This document shows, piece by piece, positions 5,584 to 14,650 of a stretch of DNA of 24,325 bases. The notes under the pieces were generated by a model. It worked only from the letters and a program-made list of their open reading frames with translations. It searched no databases and was not told the DNA's origin. The translations under genes and the position numbers were made by a program. Origin of the DNA: a virus; IMG/VR virus record IMGVR_UViG_3300009124_000102, positions 1 through 24,325 of that record; one strand, given 5' to 3'. Each line of letters opens with the position of its first letter. Position 1 is the first letter of the stretch.

Positions 5584-7224
5584 TCATTGATTTTGTATAG
5601 GGTTTTGCTCAAATACTAGCTTAAAAGACCAATTTGAGCCTGTCCATTGTTTTGACACAATCAGCATTTTGTGGTCTGTCAAGTATAGTCTCTCAATGGT
5701 GACATCCAGCACATCACCCACCTGCAACCAACCCAAATACACAGGTGCTGCAATCTGGATTTGATTGATGGGCAGACACCCAGCTCGCACTTTGTCCAGA
5801 GCGATTTTGATTGCTGTGTCTCTGTCATACACATAATTGGTGCTGATTGTTGAGGGTTTTTTGCCATATCGATTGACACTAAGTATGGAGTAATCAGATT
5901 TGACATCATAGTCCTCATTTACAATGTCAGTGACCCTGATTTGACTTGTATATGATTGGTCAAATCCTCGTTTGGCAAAATTGATTGTTAGCTCATTGAT
6001 GAGGTCTGAGGTGTTGCGTATTGTCTCCACAGGTGACACCTGCTCACATTCCTCATCCTGTCCCACACTGATTGATGTCACTGCAGTCACGTGAGTCAAT
6101 GCCCACATCTCAATGAGGATTGGTTTGATACCATTTGCACCCATCCTGATGGCGATTGGCAACAGAGGTAACACATTACCATTGAGCCAATCAAATGCAG
6201 TGATTGCAGGGTCGTTGATATAACCTGCCAGACTATACTGATTGAGCAGAGGTGACAGATTTGACCACGCATCATCATCAACCAGCTGCCCACTTTTACT
6301 CAATGCCCATCTGGACAAATCGCCTGCACCTGTCAATGCCTCAGCTCTGTATGGATTGACTAACCCTGCCCCTGTCAAATAAACCCACCACTCTCGTGAC
6401 GTACCATTTACACCAGTACCAGGTATCGCAACATTGTCAAATGTGTCTGCCTCAATGTAGCTGTACAAATTGCCTCTGCCATCATTACCTGTTTTGATAA
6501 GGAGTGTGTCTGTGTCAAATTTATCATCCTGTATTGATGCTGAGGTTGCTGACACTGGATGTCCTGCAATCATAAAATGTGCGTGACCTCCTGACCCTGG
6601 GTATTTTTCTGTGCAAAATGCAGGTGTCGCAAATATGTTTTTGCTGCCTGATGGACTAGATTTGACATCCTTGCCTGCAATCCCAAACACAATCGGGTAC
6701 GGCTTGCCATCAGCTGTGTCAATGTCTCTGTCTCCAAATCTGGTGTCAATGTATTTGTCTGAGTCCATCAGGAGTCTGTTGCCGTCATAGGGCTGTGCCT
6801 CAATGCTAAAACTGACAAACCCATCAATCTCATCAGGGTCTCCAAATTGCGGCTCTTGTATTTGTCCTCTGTATAGGATTGTCCTGTCCTCATATGTCTG
6901 CTGTACAATCTCATATTTGGTGAGCACATAAAAAAACTCTGCACTCAATCCCTCGATTGTGTCACCAGCTGCCCACCTCTGCAATAAATCAACATCCTGC
7001 ATCACAAGTGCCATTGACACAATGTTTGCCTCAACATCAACACTGAGGATGTCTGCTGACTCTATAAAATCAAAATCAATAATTGTGGGTGCAAAATCCA
7101 AATACCCATCATCAGAATTGAGTGTGATTGCTCTGGTTGCATATCTGTGAGTACGTGACCCCCACACAAACTCAACACAAAAAATCAGCTCTGCACCTGA
7201 CAGCTGCTGTGGAGTCAATGACAT
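5584..7224 (-). CDS. Distal tail / tail tip (baseplate hub-like) protein
   Basis: The 546-aa product starts right after the preceding stop (TAAATG) with a GAGAGGTGAG site. It is soluble, beta-rich and acidic, with no membrane segment. The N-terminal part (ELIFCVEFVWGSRTHRYATR) and the repeated bent-strand pattern, followed by a C-terminal region with LQVGDVLDVTIERLYLTDHK, resemble phage tail hub or tail-tip proteins that carry receptor-binding parts. The position after the tape measure and large tail gene, and before the lysis cassette, fits the tail tip. No specific enzyme motif is visible. The exact structural role is inferred. Confidence 0.65.
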   Translation of the reverse strand: MSLTPQQLSGAELIFCVEFVWGSRTHRYATRAITLNSDDGYLDFAPTIIDFDFIESADILSVDVEANIVSMALVMQDVDLLQRWAAGDTIEGLSAEFFYVLTKYEIVQQTYEDRTILYRGQIQEPQFGDPDEIDGFVSFSIEAQPYDGNRLLMDSDKYIDTRFGDRDIDTADGKPYPIVFGIAGKDVKSSPSGSKNIFATPAFCTEKYPGSGGHAHFMIAGHPVSATSASIQDDKFDTDTLLIKTGNDGRGNLYSYIEADTFDNVAIPGTGVNGTSREWWVYLTGAGLVNPYRAEALTGAGDLSRWALSKSGQLVDDDAWSNLSPLLNQYSLAGYINDPAITAFDWLNGNVLPLLPIAIRMGANGIKPILIEMWALTHVTAVTSISVGQDEECEQVSPVETIRNTSDLINELTINFAKRGFDQSYTSQIRVTDIVNEDYDVKSDYSILSVNRYGKKPSTISTNYVYDRDTAIKIALDKVRAGCLPINQIQIAAPVYLGWLQVGDVLDVTIERLYLTDHKMLIVSKQWTGSNWSFKLVFEQNPIQNQ

Positions 7225-10200
7225 TTATCTCACCTCTCTCAAAATGACTGTGCCAACCCTAAACACCTCACCCTGATTGTTTGCAATCAGCTCATCGCCA
7301 ATAACGTGCTCCATCTGCGTATCATTACCCAATGTGCATAACATATGATTGTGATACCGATTGTAAATCAAATATGATGATGATGGTGATGTCTCGATTG
7401 ATGGCAAATACACCACTGCATCTCTGCTGCCTGACAGGTATTGCACCAATCCTCTCATTGTGTATGGCACACTACCCTGTGCTGCAATCGTTTTTGCTGT
7501 GTATAACTGATAATAATCAGGGTCTGCCTGTTGCTCATTGAGTGCAGAGGTATCCACCCCGTCTGTCCAGCTAACTCGCACCACTCTGCCTCCGTTGCCT
7601 CGTTTTTGTGCATACAATGTGCCTGATGGTGTGATGTTTTCCAATACATTTGCCTCAAATGCCACAGTGCGACCCCTGCCATATTGAGGAGAGGTAATTA
7701 CAACAGAGCCGAGCACCATTGTGCCAATCGTAAAATACCCCTCTGCAGTTTTTTGCGAGGTAATGACAATGCGTAACCCAGCTAACTCATTGACATCCAG
7801 CACCACAGTGCAGGCAGATGGTATCAATGTTGCTGTGCCAGAGTTAGGGTCTGATGATTGCACACCCTCCAAATGCAAATAGGCTTTTTTTGTACTACCC
7901 AATGACAATACACCATCACCATTTGAGATGATTTTGCGTTGCACCACATTACCTGCACCGTCGTCAAGTAATACAGACCACCCTGCACACTCATTGAGCT
8001 GCAGATACTGATTGTTGGTGGCAGTGCTCACAACAGCTGCACCCAAACGTGTAAATGAAAATGTATTGCCTGCAAAATAGTTATTGACTGTGGCGACACT
8101 TGACCACACACCAGATGTATATTTTTGCACCTCAAACTGTGCAAAATTGATGCCTGTCAAATGGAGTCCGATTGCCTCTGTCGGCATGTGCGTGTCTGCA
8201 GTCCCCTGTAATGTTGTGTCAATCATCCAGGCAATAGTTTGAGCTGGCACAGCTGTTGTGTCAGGATTGGCAACAGCATCAGACCTCCACCCAATCTGAG
8301 GAGATGGAGACACAGAGTGCAGGGTGCGTGTGATTGGAGACCCATATTGAGGCTCGATGATATATGCATCACCCTCACGTGCAGCACCATCCAATGTGCT
8401 GATTGTTAGTCCTTCCTTGATTTGTGTATCAAATCCTCTGCCAGAGTAGGCACGTGCATTGACGTCACCATCCTGCCAATCCAACCCGTTACTATCTCCC
8501 AGGCCATAGCTAAAGAAATGCCAATCAACCTCTCTATCAACCACCAATGAGAAATATGATGGGATGCCCCAGTATATTTTTTGTGTGGTTGCTGGGTCTG
8601 TGCTCATTCTGTGTGTGATGGACTCAAATTGACGAGGTGAGCCTGAGTCTGTGGCATAGACGTGTGTGTCACCTGTTTTGTTGTCGATATGAAATAGGAT
8701 TGCAATACCATCCTGCACATTGATGTTTGTGATGCTGGCAACAGGTGTCACTGTTGATGCGTGGTCATCAAACAACAGCACATCATTGTCAGTGATGAGG
8801 ACACGTGCATTATATGTGTCTGTGGTGGTCTGCTCTCGTATCTGGACTCCAAATGCCACACCTGCATTTGTCTGTGACCCTGATATGTTGCTCACTCGAC
8901 AATGTATGATGCATCCATTTGTTTTGTCTGACACTGTGTTGCTGTACTCGATTGTCTGAGACCCTGCACAGGTCAATGTGATGTGGTCGCCACCCAGCAC
9001 TGCAGATGGAGACCCTGCCACAGTGCGTGTCCAAACGCTGTTTTGCTCTGGTTGGTCAAATGGTATCCAGTCCTGCAGATTGTATGCCCATTGATTGTCC
9101 TCTGGATATGGCATCAATCGAGGGTATTGTTGTGTTGTCCACATACCCAGCAAAATACCTTGCAACCCGTTTGCCTGTCCATTTGTGCCAACATTTGCCC
9201 AGTTACAAAATAATAGCTGCTCACCTTGTGATGGCACACCTATGATGTTTTTAATCCCACCACCTGATGCAGCTGGTGAGGTAGTATCAATCACAATACT
9301 GTTGTTGAGATTGGAGATGGCAGGATTTGACCACAATTTCCAATCTGTTGCATATTTTGAGATTGATTGGTCTGCCAAATCATTGTATGCACCCATCAGC
9401 TGCGTTTTACCTGTACGCATCACATAGACATACAACCTGCCATCTGTGTCCAGATAAAATGTTTTATCTCCATCAACCAACCTATTGACATTTGTATTGG
9501 CAAAACCTCCTGACAACGTAAATGCAGGGTCTGCAGTCAGCAAATCAAACACTGAGTCACCTGCATTTGCTATGCGAGTAAATGACAGACTATCAACAGA
9601 GTCAAAATAACTGATGATAAAAACACCATTGTACTCAACAATGTCAGGCAAATAGAAATGACTGCCATCTGCATCACTGGATGCATCCACATATAAAAAT
9701 GATAGTCCTCTGTTTGTGCTCACATATTGACTGACCCGTGATGCATTGACCACTGTGCCTGTATTGGTGTTGTGCAGATTGTATGAGGCAAACAATAAAA
9801 CCTGTGACGCACTCGCAGCTGCTCTGAGCTGTTGTAACTCAACACCTGTATTACCTGAGCCAAATGTTGAGGAGATGTCCAAATCTGCTGACAGACATTT
9901 TGAGCTAACCAAATCCCACGTTGCACCATCATCTGTGCTGCGATACCCCACTACATTTGCAACCTCTTTAAACTCATTGATGGCATAAAAATATAACATC
10001 ACAGACCCATCAGGCAGCTCGCACAATGTGCCAAATCGTTTCTCTGCTGAGAGAGTTGATGAGTCTACTGTTGAGATGGTCACATTGTTATATGTCCCAT
10101 CTGCAGTCAATGATGATACCTCTATAATGTTTTGCGTGACTGTGGTGTGCTCAATGGCAACCAGTATCACTCCTGATGTTGTGCGTATTGCGTGACGAGG

Positions 10201-10533
10201 TATGTATTGCTCATTGACACCCACAGACTCAAATGACAGTACATCAGTGATTTTATTTGGAGGCTCTGCACCGTAGTAATCTGTATCCCCCTCATATCTC
10301 CACACAAAACCTGCATTGTCCTGGATATGTCCTGCACGTCTGGTCTCAATCTCCACAGTTTGTGTCTGAGTGCCCTTGGCTGTGATTGTCAGTGATGGTG
10401 AGTCTGCAGAGGTTGGCACACCTGCCAGCTCGCCATTTTGAGTCATTGATGATTGTGATTGCCACCAATGGTCTGCAGTCAGTCTCAATGGTGCAATAAA
10501 TCCTCTGATGTAATCTGGTGTAATGTTTGCCAT
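7225..10533 (-). CDS. Large tail protein with sialidase-like (Asp-box) propeller region
   Basis: At 1102 aa this is the largest gene of the window, one base after the tape measure stop. The N-terminal region (about residues 1-90) probably attaches to the tail. It is followed by a segment with Asp-box signatures of sialidase/BNR beta-propellers: STDDGATW (199-206) and a degenerate STNRGLSF (272-279). Further parts look like carbohydrate-binding-type beta-sandwiches (for example around 490-640) and more beta-rich repeats to the C-terminus. Such proteins usually bind or trim surface glycans on the host. Whether it has enzyme activity is unclear, because the arginine triad of true sialidases was not identified. 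It is the best candidate for host recognition. Confidence 0.7.
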   Translation of the reverse strand: MANITPDYIRGFIAPLRLTADHWWQSQSSMTQNGELAGVPTSADSPSLTITAKGTQTQTVEIETRRAGHIQDNAGFVWRYEGDTDYYGAEPPNKITDVLSFESVGVNEQYIPRHAIRTTSGVILVAIEHTTVTQNIIEVSSLTADGTYNNVTISTVDSSTLSAEKRFGTLCELPDGSVMLYFYAINEFKEVANVVGYRSTDDGATWDLVSSKCLSADLDISSTFGSGNTGVELQQLRAAASASQVLLFASYNLHNTNTGTVVNASRVSQYVSTNRGLSFLYVDASSDADGSHFYLPDIVEYNGVFIISYFDSVDSLSFTRIANAGDSVFDLLTADPAFTLSGGFANTNVNRLVDGDKTFYLDTDGRLYVYVMRTGKTQLMGAYNDLADQSISKYATDWKLWSNPAISNLNNSIVIDTTSPAASGGGIKNIIGVPSQGEQLLFCNWANVGTNGQANGLQGILLGMWTTQQYPRLMPYPEDNQWAYNLQDWIPFDQPEQNSVWTRTVAGSPSAVLGGDHITLTCAGSQTIEYSNTVSDKTNGCIIHCRVSNISGSQTNAGVAFGVQIREQTTTDTYNARVLITDNDVLLFDDHASTVTPVASITNINVQDGIAILFHIDNKTGDTHVYATDSGSPRQFESITHRMSTDPATTQKIYWGIPSYFSLVVDREVDWHFFSYGLGDSNGLDWQDGDVNARAYSGRGFDTQIKEGLTISTLDGAAREGDAYIIEPQYGSPITRTLHSVSPSPQIGWRSDAVANPDTTAVPAQTIAWMIDTTLQGTADTHMPTEAIGLHLTGINFAQFEVQKYTSGVWSSVATVNNYFAGNTFSFTRLGAAVVSTATNNQYLQLNECAGWSVLLDDGAGNVVQRKIISNGDGVLSLGSTKKAYLHLEGVQSSDPNSGTATLIPSACTVVLDVNELAGLRIVITSQKTAEGYFTIGTMVLGSVVITSPQYGRGRTVAFEANVLENITPSGTLYAQKRGNGGRVVRVSWTDGVDTSALNEQQADPDYYQLYTAKTIAAQGSVPYTMRGLVQYLSGSRDAVVYLPSIETSPSSSYLIYNRYHNHMLCTLGNDTQMEHVIGDELIANNQGEVFRVGTVILREVR

Positions 10534-10534
10534 T

Positions 10535-12625
10535 TTAGTACGCTCCTGACCCTGCCTGTCTGCTCACTCTGCGTGCAGCTGCTCTGTTGTATCTATCAAA
10601 ATGTTTAAATGGTTGTATAATAACCAGCTCAGCACCACCCTGCCCATTTTGCAGACGTCTGATGCCCTCCTCACCGCCTAGCTGTCTCACTGTTGTCCTG
10701 TCTAGTATTGCCTCACCTCGCAGGACACTGGCTGTCAGTGAGTCAGGTTGTGATGCATCACTAGATGAGCCAATCATACCACCCACGTCAAACTTTGGAG
10801 GTGATTGGCTTGCAATCGTAGCGAGCTGGGCAGCACCCGTGGCAGATGCTGTGGCGATTGCGACACCTCTTGCAACAGGTGGCAGTGTGAGTGCTGCAGC
10901 AATTGCCTGGGCTGTCTTAAATGCGACATCAGCAACAGCGAGCGCCTGATTTGTCTTAAATACTCTCTCTTGTGCCTCTTGATTTTCACCTGCATACGCT
11001 GTCACCAATTCTGACAAACTCGCTGTCAGGTCTCCAAATGCACCCATTGTGGATGCAATCCCATCTAGGTGCTCACGTTGTGCAGCTGCCTGCAAATCCT
11101 TCTCTTTTGCAATTTGGTCAATGCGTGTCTGGTGCATATCATCAACCAGTGCCTGCATCTCCTGCTGTTCTGCAATCCTGTTTTGTGCAGCAATTTTGTC
11201 AATCTCTGCAATCTCCTCAGCGAGTACCAGTAATTGATTTTGCTCTTGTATTGATAGCTGTCTGACCTGTGATTGATTGAGGAGTGCATCATATTGGTCA
11301 TCGATGGCATCACTCTGCAATTCTATCTCTGTTCTGAGTGCGAGAATTTGATTGCGTTGCTTGGTGTATTCTGGGGTTAGTCTGTCTCTGACAGCATCTG
11401 CCAGCTCAATGTTTTTATCAAACACACCACTGATGATGTCTGTCATTGTCTGCAGCTCTGCATTTGCAGATTGCACTGATGCTGCATAACCATCCATTGA
11501 CCCACTGGCATCATCTGCACTGTTTGCTGTGCCATCCAATACAGAGCGTGATTGTGATGATGATGCATTAAACTCATCAACCCTGTCATTTGCAATTTTG
11601 AGTATATCTGCAAAATTCATTGTTGATTGTGCTGTTTTGATGGTTGCTAACTCAATCAAATCACCTGCACTCTCAAAATCTCGCCTCAACAATGCTGACC
11701 CTGCTTTTGCAGTCAAAAACAATGCCTCAAAATTATCACTCAGACGACTCAATGATGTCTCACCCACAGAGCCAAAAAATATCATCGCATCTGTTGCCAT
11801 ATCAAATGCACGTGTGATGCCACTGTCACCACCTGTGATGGCATTGAGGAGTCGTTGCATTGTCCCTGTTGCAACCGTGTCAAACTCTGCCATTTGTCGC
11901 TGGAAATCTGCCATTGATGAAATAGCGTTCTCGTTAATGGCAATACCAAAATCACGCGCGAGGTCTGTCATTGACTCCAAATTGTCCAGAGCACCTGATT
12001 GGATGAGTCCTGCACCTGCCTGTCTGCCAAACACCTGCATCGCCACTGCATTACGCTCTGTTTGATTGTCCATCTCGCCAAGTGCTTTGATTGTGTCATT
12101 AAAAACACTGTCAGCATCTCGCAGCTGTCCATTTGAGTCTGTGATTGACACACCCAGTCTATCAAAACTATCTGACAGGTTTTTGCTGCCTCTGGATGCC
12201 TCCAAAATCGAGCCTTGAAACTTTATCAGGCCACCCTCTAAATTTGCAAATGATAGCCCACTACCCTCTGCTGCGAGTCTCAACCCTGCCAACGTATCAA
12301 CAGCGATACCAGTTTTTGAGGATGCATCAACCAGCTCATTTGTCAGGTCTGCAAATCTCTGACCCAATGCGACAACACCCACACCCAATGCACCAACAGC
12401 TGCAGTCACTGCACCAAATGATTTGGTCATTTTGCTCATTTTTGAGCTGATTGATTTTGATGTGGAGTCTGCAGACCTCTCCATTTTTTTGAAATTTTTA
12501 TCTAAATCTGCAGCTGCCTTTTTTGAGGATGCATCAGTGATATCTGGTATGCGTTTGAGTGCCTTTTCCAGATCCTGTGTCGATGCTTGATAGTTGATTG
12601 ATACTGTCTTATTTACGTCTGCCAT
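10535..12625 (-). CDS. Tail tape measure protein
   Basis: Sets tail length and is ejected with the DNA. The 696-aa protein shows the usual composition: long alpha-helical, Ala/Ser/Gln-rich stretches, a hydrophobic segment at 70-89 (FGAVTAAVGALGVGVVALGQ), a second near 290, and an Ala-rich segment near 590-625 ending in GAAQLATIASQ. Coiled-coil-like regions lie at about 20-65 and 435-520. At roughly 0.15 nm per helical residue, the length predicts a tail near 100 nm, a typical siphovirus estimate and not a measurement. The start has GGTGG six bases upstream. A hidden small membrane ORF overlaps its first codons. Confidence 0.9.
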   Translation of the reverse strand: MADVNKTVSINYQASTQDLEKALKRIPDITDASSKKAAADLDKNFKKMERSADSTSKSISSKMSKMTKSFGAVTAAVGALGVGVVALGQRFADLTNELVDASSKTGIAVDTLAGLRLAAEGSGLSFANLEGGLIKFQGSILEASRGSKNLSDSFDRLGVSITDSNGQLRDADSVFNDTIKALGEMDNQTERNAVAMQVFGRQAGAGLIQSGALDNLESMTDLARDFGIAINENAISSMADFQRQMAEFDTVATGTMQRLLNAITGGDSGITRAFDMATDAMIFFGSVGETSLSRLSDNFEALFLTAKAGSALLRRDFESAGDLIELATIKTAQSTMNFADILKIANDRVDEFNASSSQSRSVLDGTANSADDASGSMDGYAASVQSANAELQTMTDIISGVFDKNIELADAVRDRLTPEYTKQRNQILALRTEIELQSDAIDDQYDALLNQSQVRQLSIQEQNQLLVLAEEIAEIDKIAAQNRIAEQQEMQALVDDMHQTRIDQIAKEKDLQAAAQREHLDGIASTMGAFGDLTASLSELVTAYAGENQEAQERVFKTNQALAVADVAFKTAQAIAAALTLPPVARGVAIATASATGAAQLATIASQSPPKFDVGGMIGSSSDASQPDSLTASVLRGEAILDRTTVRQLGGEEGIRRLQNGQGGAELVIIQPFKHFDRYNRAAARRVSRQAGSGAY

Positions 12626-12695
12626 AATACCACCATAATAACACGCATATCAAAATATACACTACAATGCACAGTGACACAAAACGTTTTATCAT
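12609..12695 (-). CDS. Hidden 28-aa single-helix membrane peptide
   Basis: This ORF begins as ATGA overlap with the stop of the gp10-like gene and ends 17 bases inside the tape measure gene. The product starts MIKRF, continues with about 17 hydrophobic residues (VSLCIVVYILICVLLWWYY) and ends GRRK. Charged ends around one uninterrupted hydrophobic core are a clear single-pass membrane pattern and unlikely by chance in the only gap between two genes. Function unknown; possibilities are an inhibitor, a lysis modulator or a leader peptide coupling tape measure translation. No good ribosome binding site precedes it, so reinitiation after the upstream stop would be needed. Confidence 0.5.
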   Translation of the reverse strand: MIKRFVSLCIVVYILICVLLWWYYGRRK

Positions 12696-13129
12696 TTTGC
12701 TCTCTTGATACGTTTGATTGTTTCATTTGCTATTTTTTTAACTACATTTTGAGCGTTTTTGCGTGCAGGTGTCCAGAGGACAGCATCTGCCAATCGTTTG
12801 CCCTCTCTCAGATTGGTATCTGATTGACGACCCACCTTGATTGCCCAGGCATACTCTGCTGTGTTGCCAACAAATGCCTCAATCGTATATGGAGGTATAA
12901 TACGCAATCCGGTCTCATGCTTAAATTTACTACCTTTTGAGCGACCATACTTTTTTTGACGTACTAGCCAACCCTCCTCAGACTCCTTTGCCAATCGCTC
13001 TGTCTCATCCTCCAAAACTTTGACAATGGCAGGGTCTGCAGCTCGCAGTGATTGCAGGATGATGTCACGTTGCAAACCGTCAATCTCAATGGATGATTTA
13101 CCCTTGCCATATCTGAGTTTGCGTGCCAT
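12692..13129 (-). CDS. HK97 gp10-like tail/neck component
   Basis: The 145-aa, strongly basic protein has the features of the HK97 gp10 family: an early DGLQRDI helix, a middle with AFVGNTAEYAWAIKVGR (residues about 85-101, matching the usual VGN..pYA.yvE.G pattern) and a C-terminal amphipathic helix rich in Lys/Arg. Members act as tail completion or head-tail joining proteins. Here the gene sits between the chaperone and the tape measure, which is unusual; it normally lies near the tail terminator upstream of the tail tube. The start has GGAG 8-9 bases upstream and follows the frameshifted chaperone stop directly (TAGATG). Confidence 0.65.
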   Translation of the reverse strand: MARKLRYGKGKSSIEIDGLQRDIILQSLRAADPAIVKVLEDETERLAKESEEGWLVRQKKYGRSKGSKFKHETGLRIIPPYTIEAFVGNTAEYAWAIKVGRQSDTNLREGKRLADAVLWTPARKNAQNVVKKIANETIKRIKRAK

Positions 13130-13671
13130 CTATCCTCTCCAATTTTTGATTTTGTCTAGCTGTGCCTTTTTGCGTTTTTTGTCTGCATCCTGTTTGGTCT
13201 CGTGACACATTACCCAATCAATATACAATCGAGCTTGCAAATCTGAGTCCAGTGATGCATACCAGTTTGGCAGCTGACCCCAAAATCGAGAGATGGCAAA
13301 ACCCTGTCTCTCTATTTGTCCAGATTTGGAGGTTCTGTAAAATTTTCAGTTTCTGCAACCTCAGATTGAGATGGTAATGCATTTGCCATCAATGTGATGC
13401 ACTGCATACCCAAATCTAAAATCTCAGGTATGGAGACACCTGCACCCAGTAATGTATCGAGACATTTTGACCCGTACTGATGCACATCAACAATGTGCCT
13501 CTGTTTGGGTAGCTTGGCATTGTCTCCACAGACACATATTGCCATCGCACACAATCTGCCTGTCACACTGCGTGATTGCTCATCACTCCACATTGACACC
13601 AAATCAAAACAAGTGCTCAGAGAGGGACGCACAAACGTCACCTCTCCAAATGTTGTCATATTTCTAAACAT
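13130..13671 (-). CDS. Tail assembly chaperone, -1 frameshift fusion (GT-type)
   Basis: Read in zero frame the gene stops at 13312 after 119 codons. If the ribosome slips -1 at A AAT TTT (13345-13339), translation leaves frame after Phe111. It then adds 69 codons of a frame that has no start of its own and ends exactly before the next gene (TAGATG). The result is a 180-aa fusion whose tail is charged and basic (ETKQDADKKRKKAQLDKIK). This mirrors the lambda G/GT arrangement, where the fusion and the short form escort the tape measure during tail assembly. The last stop of the extension frame (TGA) lies immediately before the slippery site, so the overlap window is minimal and the site is well placed. 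Confidence 0.8.
13312..13671 (-). CDS. Tail assembly chaperone, short form (G-type)
   Basis: The main, unshifted product of the same start codon, 119 aa. It is preceded by ATAAAGGGG and lies between the tail tube gene and the gp10-like gene, the usual place for the chaperone pair in siphoviruses. The sequence is small, helical and soluble, with several Cys residues in the middle (AMAICVCGD), and an acidic C-terminus (EVAETENFTEPPNLDK). Family assignment rests mainly on gene order and on the overlapping -1 frame, because chaperones of this class diverge strongly. Confidence 0.8.
   Translation of the reverse strand: MFRNMTTFGEVTFVRPSLSTCFDLVSMWSDEQSRSVTGRLCAMAICVCGDNAKLPKQRHIVDVHQYGSKCLDTLLGAGVSIPEILDLGMQCITLMANALPSQSEVAETENFTEPPNLDK
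13339..13345 (-). other. -1 ribosomal slippery heptamer (A AAT TTT)
   Basis: Read on the minus strand in frame, bases 13345-13339 form A AAT TTT, a perfect X XXY YYZ heptamer: AAT re-pairs as AAA and TTT as TTT. It begins directly after the last TGA of the -1 frame (13349-13347 region) and 25 bases before the zero-frame TAG. No strong pseudoknot was recognised downstream by eye. Confidence 0.75.
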
Positions 13672-13677
13672 TGTAAA

Positions 13678-13686
13678 CCCCTTTAT
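13678..13686 (-). promoter_or_regulatory. ATAAAGGGG leader of tail chaperone gene
   Basis: One of four identical nonamers before late genes. It lies 6 bases upstream of the ATG at 13671, so AAGGGG can act as the ribosome binding site (one G-U to the 16S tail). The identical upstream ATA suggests a shared extended signal. Confidence 0.6.
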
Positions 13687-13695
13687 TTTGCATCA

Positions 13696-14193
13696 TTATG
13701 ATTGTGCGTATGTTACACCACCATAACACTCACCAGATACCTCGATTGTATTGCCATCAGCTGACTCAGACAATGAGCTAACCTCCATCAGACATTTAGC
13801 ATATGTTGCTGTGTAGGTTTTACCTGACCCCACTGCAGAGGTATCCACCTCAAATGCTACTGTCTGCAAAAATTGCTCAAATCCATCACCACCTGTGGAT
13901 GTCAATGGAGACCCAGCGTGGATGCCTCGATTGTACAATCTGTCCATCAGGTTGTCAGCTGTGCTGTCTGTGAGACTACGCATATGCACAGAAAATGAGA
14001 ATGTGATAACAGGGTCGTCACCCTTTCTCAATCCTACAATTGCACCGCGGTCACGAATAACCACTCTGTCTGCCTTTGGCTCTGCTGCTGAAAAATCACC
14101 CACCTCAAATGACACTGCATATGCTGATGCAGCTCCATCAGTAATTGTGATAGTCCCATCTCGTCTTGTTGCTACTACACTACTGTCACTCAT
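13696..14193 (-). CDS. Major tail tube protein
   Basis: The 165-aa protein is small, soluble and beta-rich, with no membrane helix and an acidic balance, as expected for a tube subunit. It starts with AGGAG about 8 bases upstream. Location is diagnostic: after the tail terminator gene and directly before the chaperone/tape measure group. Sequence features include strands around residues 13-31 and 45-70 and a C-terminal strand pair (NTIEVSGECYGGVTYAQS), similar in style to lambda V/HK97-like tubes. Such a protein should be highly abundant in the virion. The call relies on context more than on motifs. Confidence 0.75.
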   Translation of the reverse strand: MSDSSVVATRRDGTITITDGAASAYAVSFEVGDFSAAEPKADRVVIRDRGAIVGLRKGDDPVITFSFSVHMRSLTDSTADNLMDRLYNRGIHAGSPLTSTGGDGFEQFLQTVAFEVDTSAVGSGKTYTATYAKCLMEVSSLSESADGNTIEVSGECYGGVTYAQS

Positions 14194-14203
14194 TGTTTAT
14201 CTC

Positions 14204-14650
14204 CTATGATGTTAAATTGATATAATGTAAAATAATAAATGTAATTGTAATTGTCATCCACTCACCACTATCTGACAATTCGTTGTCAAGACCTGTCCAT
14301 CTGATTTGCAGGTCATTATGGAGAGGTGATGTGCGTGGTGTCAATGCCTCAATGACATCCTGTGCTGAGTCCAGCCCATTGTCATATGAGTCTATTTGGT
14401 CTTTGGGTTTGATACGATATGCGTATCTCACAAAAACCTCTGTCTCTGTCAATGCACCAGCTGCACTGCGTTGCCTATCATCATCACGTGAGCTGACAGA
14501 CCTGATGCCCACAGCAAAACGTTTATGTGCAATTGTATTTGGAGACCTGCCATAACCATCAAAGGGATTGCGTGACTCCTCAAAACCATCCAATGAGGTG
14601 ATTTTTGTTGCAAATCGCTGTCTGATTGTTGATAGTTTTACAGTGCTCAT
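14204..14650 (-). CDS. Tail terminator-like protein
   Basis: The 148-aa gene is between the head-tail connector and tail tube genes, the normal site for the tail terminator/completion protein that caps the tube and joins it to the head. The sequence has an N-terminal helix (LSTIRQRFATKI), a long polar middle and a C-terminal beta-type segment (GEWMTITITFIILHYI) as in gpU-like folds. It is basic in its first half. Homology cannot be claimed beyond order and pattern. It starts 4 bases after the preceding stop with a GGTGGTAGG-type site. Confidence 0.65.
   Translation of the reverse strand: MSTVKLSTIRQRFATKITSLDGFEESRNPFDGYGRSPNTIAHKRFAVGIRSVSSRDDDRQRSAAGALTETEVFVRYAYRIKPKDQIDSYDNGLDSAQDVIEALTPRTSPLHNDLQIRWTGLDNELSDSGEWMTITITFIILHYINLTS

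Noticed and set aside
11529-12065. Open frame of 178 codons on the plus strand opposite the tape measure gene
   Set aside because: It is the complement of a strongly coding, helical gene. No start signal and no domain features were seen.
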